DNA of 6,786 bases, from the NCBI GenBank assembly GCA_002394205.1, contig DGTC01000012.1, forward strand, positions 1-6,786, written 5' to 3'. Numbering within the stretch: position 1 is the stretch's first letter; each line of letters begins with the position of its first letter. A model generated the notes under the pieces. That model was given only the letters and a program-made list of their open reading frames with translations, ran no database searches and was not told where the DNA came from. The stretch is from Lachnospira sp. UBA4346. GTDB lineage: Bacteria; Bacillota; Clostridia; Lachnospirales; Lachnospiraceae. A program made the translations under genes and the position numbers. Shown here piece by piece: positions 5,453 through 6,786 of this stretch.

Positions 5453-6786
5453 TTAGTTATTCTTACCAAACTCAGAAAGTTTCAAACCTTCATTACGTTC
5501 AAGAACCATATTCACACTCCAGCTATTTGCAAATACAAGCAGTGGATTGCCCTTTAAATCCTTAATTTTCTTCATATCAGATGTACCAACAATGCGGTTC
5601 ACATCGATTTCTTCCGGATTCTCAATCCAACGAATATGTTCATATGGCAATGGCTCTAACTTGATATCAACATTGTACTCATTCTCCAGACGATACTGCA
5701 ATACTTCAAACTGCAGCACACCAACAACGCCGACGATAATTTCTTCCATACCAGTGTTAAATTCCTGGAAAATCTGAATCGCACCTTCCTGTGCAATCTG
5801 GCTGATACCCTTGATGAACTGCTTTCTCTTCATCGTATCCATTTGACGTACTCTTGCAAAATGTTCCGGTGCGAATGTCGGAATTCCTTCAAATTCAAAC
5901 TTCTTATTTGATGTGCAAATCGTATCGCCAATTGAAAAAATACCCGGATCAAATACACCAATAATATCTCCTGCATAAGCCTCTTCTACCAAATGGCGTT
6001 CCTGTGCCATCATCTGTGTAGACTGTGACAACTTAATTTTTTTACCACCCTGAACATGATTTGCTTCCATTCCTGCTGTAAACTTACCCGAACAGATTCG
6101 CATAAATGCAATTCGATCTCTGTGCGCCTTATTCATATTTGCCTGAATCTTAAAGACAAATGCTGAAAAATCTTCACTGAATGGATCGATAATTCCCTGT
6201 GATGAATTCCGTGGCAATGGAGATGTTGTCATCTTTAAGAAATGTTGTAAAAATGTCTCAACACCAAAATTTGTCAAAGCAGAGCCAAAGAATACCGGTG
6301 TTAAATTACCAGCCTGTACCTGTTCTAAGTCAAACTCTGCACTGGCACCATCTAACAGTTCCACATCCTCATTTAATTTTGCAAAAAATTCCGAACCAAT
6401 TTCTGCTTCTAATGCGGCGTCATCAATTGAAATATTCTTTGTATCTACTTCCTTCTGTCCATTCATTGCAGCACGGAACAAAGATACCTCTTTTTCATTT
6501 CTGTCATAAACACCCTTGAATTCTTTTCCTGCACCAATCGGCCAGTTAATTGGACATGTACTGATTCCAAGTACATTTTCAATCTCATCTAATAATTCAA
6601 ACGGGTCATTGGCTTCTCTATCCATTTTATTGATAAATGTAAAAATCGGAATATGACGCATAACGCAAACCTTAAATAACTTAATCGTCTGTTTCTCAAC
6701 ACCCTTAGAAGCATCAATAACCATCACTGCTGAATCGGCAGCCATTAATGTACGGTATGTATCTTCCGAGAAATCCTGATGTCCCG
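5453..6786 (-). CDS. prfC: Peptide chain release factor 3 (RF3), 5'-truncated
   Basis: RF3 is a cytoplasmic translational GTPase that speeds recycling of RF1/RF2 from the ribosome after termination. 443 residues are visible. Reading stays open to the right edge, so the Met codon at 6745 is internal. The fragment starts inside the G3 motif (G-H-Q-D-F-S-E-D-T-Y-R-T-L, the RF3 signature after D-T-P), followed by A-D-S-A-V-M-V-I-D-A-S-K-G-V-E. G4 is N-K-M-D, in F-I-N-K-M-D-R-E. Family stretches further on include P-V-F-F-G-S-A-L-x-N-F-G-V, F-V-F-K-I-Q-A-N-M, H-R-D-R-I-A-F-M-R, V-E-E-A-Y-A-G-D-I-I-G and V-G-V-L-Q-F-E-V-L. About 90 N-terminal residues with the P-loop lie outside, by comparison with E. 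coli RF3 (529 aa). I see no frameshift. It is convergent with the glycosyltransferase and unrelated to the glucuronide genes. Confidence 0.96.
   Translation of the reverse strand, partial: GHQDFSEDTYRTLMAADSAVMVIDASKGVEKQTIKLFKVCVMRHIPIFTFINKMDREANDPFELLDEIENVLGISTCPINWPIGAGKEFKGVYDRNEKEVSLFRAAMNGQKEVDTKNISIDDAALEAEIGSEFFAKLNEDVELLDGASAEFDLEQVQAGNLTPVFFGSALTNFGVETFLQHFLKMTTSPLPRNSSQGIIDPFSEDFSAFVFKIQANMNKAHRDRIAFMRICSGKFTAGMEANHVQGGKKIKLSQSTQMMAQERHLVEEAYAGDIIGVFDPGIFSIGDTICTSNKKFEFEGIPTFAPEHFARVRQMDTMKRKQFIKGISQIAQEGAIQIFQEFNTGMEEIIVGVVGVLQFEVLQYRLENEYNVDIKLEPLPYEHIRWIENPEEIDVNRIVGTSDMKKIKDLKGNPLLVFANSWSVNMVLERNEGLKLSEFGKNN

Noticed and set aside
6199..6519. 106-codon plus-strand frame opposite prfC
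   Set aside because: It is antisense to a highly conserved RF3 coding sequence and shows low-complexity His/Leu/Pro composition.

Overview
The window is AT-rich, with strong GGAGG-type ribosome binding sites, short intergenic gaps and a hexuronate catabolism locus like those of gut Firmicutes. A Lachnospiraceae-like member of the Clostridia is my best guess. It rests on protein style and base composition, not on a marker gene.

Left part (1 to about 4040, minus strand, so read right to left): a catabolic operon for beta-glucuronides. In transcription order it holds a GPH-family sugar:cation symporter (3930-2416), a family 2 glycoside hydrolase best read as a beta-glucuronidase (2316-82), and the first 26 codons of mannonate dehydratase uxuA (79 to beyond the left edge). 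Together they suggest this route: a glucuronide enters through the symporter, the cytoplasmic GH2 enzyme releases glucuronate, and uxuA acts two steps later on mannonate to give 2-keto-3-deoxygluconate. The isomerase (uxaC), the reductase (uxuB), KDG kinase/aldolase and the regulator are not in view. A 13-bp stem-loop without a U-tract separates transporter and hydrolase. The hydrolase stop codon lies two bases before the uxuA start, and the uxuA ribosome binding site is inside the hydrolase's last codons.

Middle (3931-4198): a very AT-rich divergent intergenic region. It holds a candidate extended -10 promoter for the operon, a near-perfect 18-bp palindrome just downstream of it that could be the operator, an AT-only inverted repeat, and a weak candidate promoter for the rightward gene.

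Right part: a single plus-strand family 2 glycosyltransferase with a helical, TPR-like C-terminal half (4199-5269). Next comes a short stretch with an imperfect 15-bp direct repeat, then a strong bidirectional terminator (5373-5431). Convergent to it is peptide chain release factor 3 (prfC, 6786-5453), cut at its 5' end by the window edge.

I see no mobile element, CRISPR array, RNA gene or clear new system. Most of the window is ordinary. The points worth a second look are the operator-like palindrome, the intercistronic hairpin, the helical C-terminal extension of the GH2 enzyme, and the repeat-bearing, out-of-frame open stretch after the glycosyltransferase.
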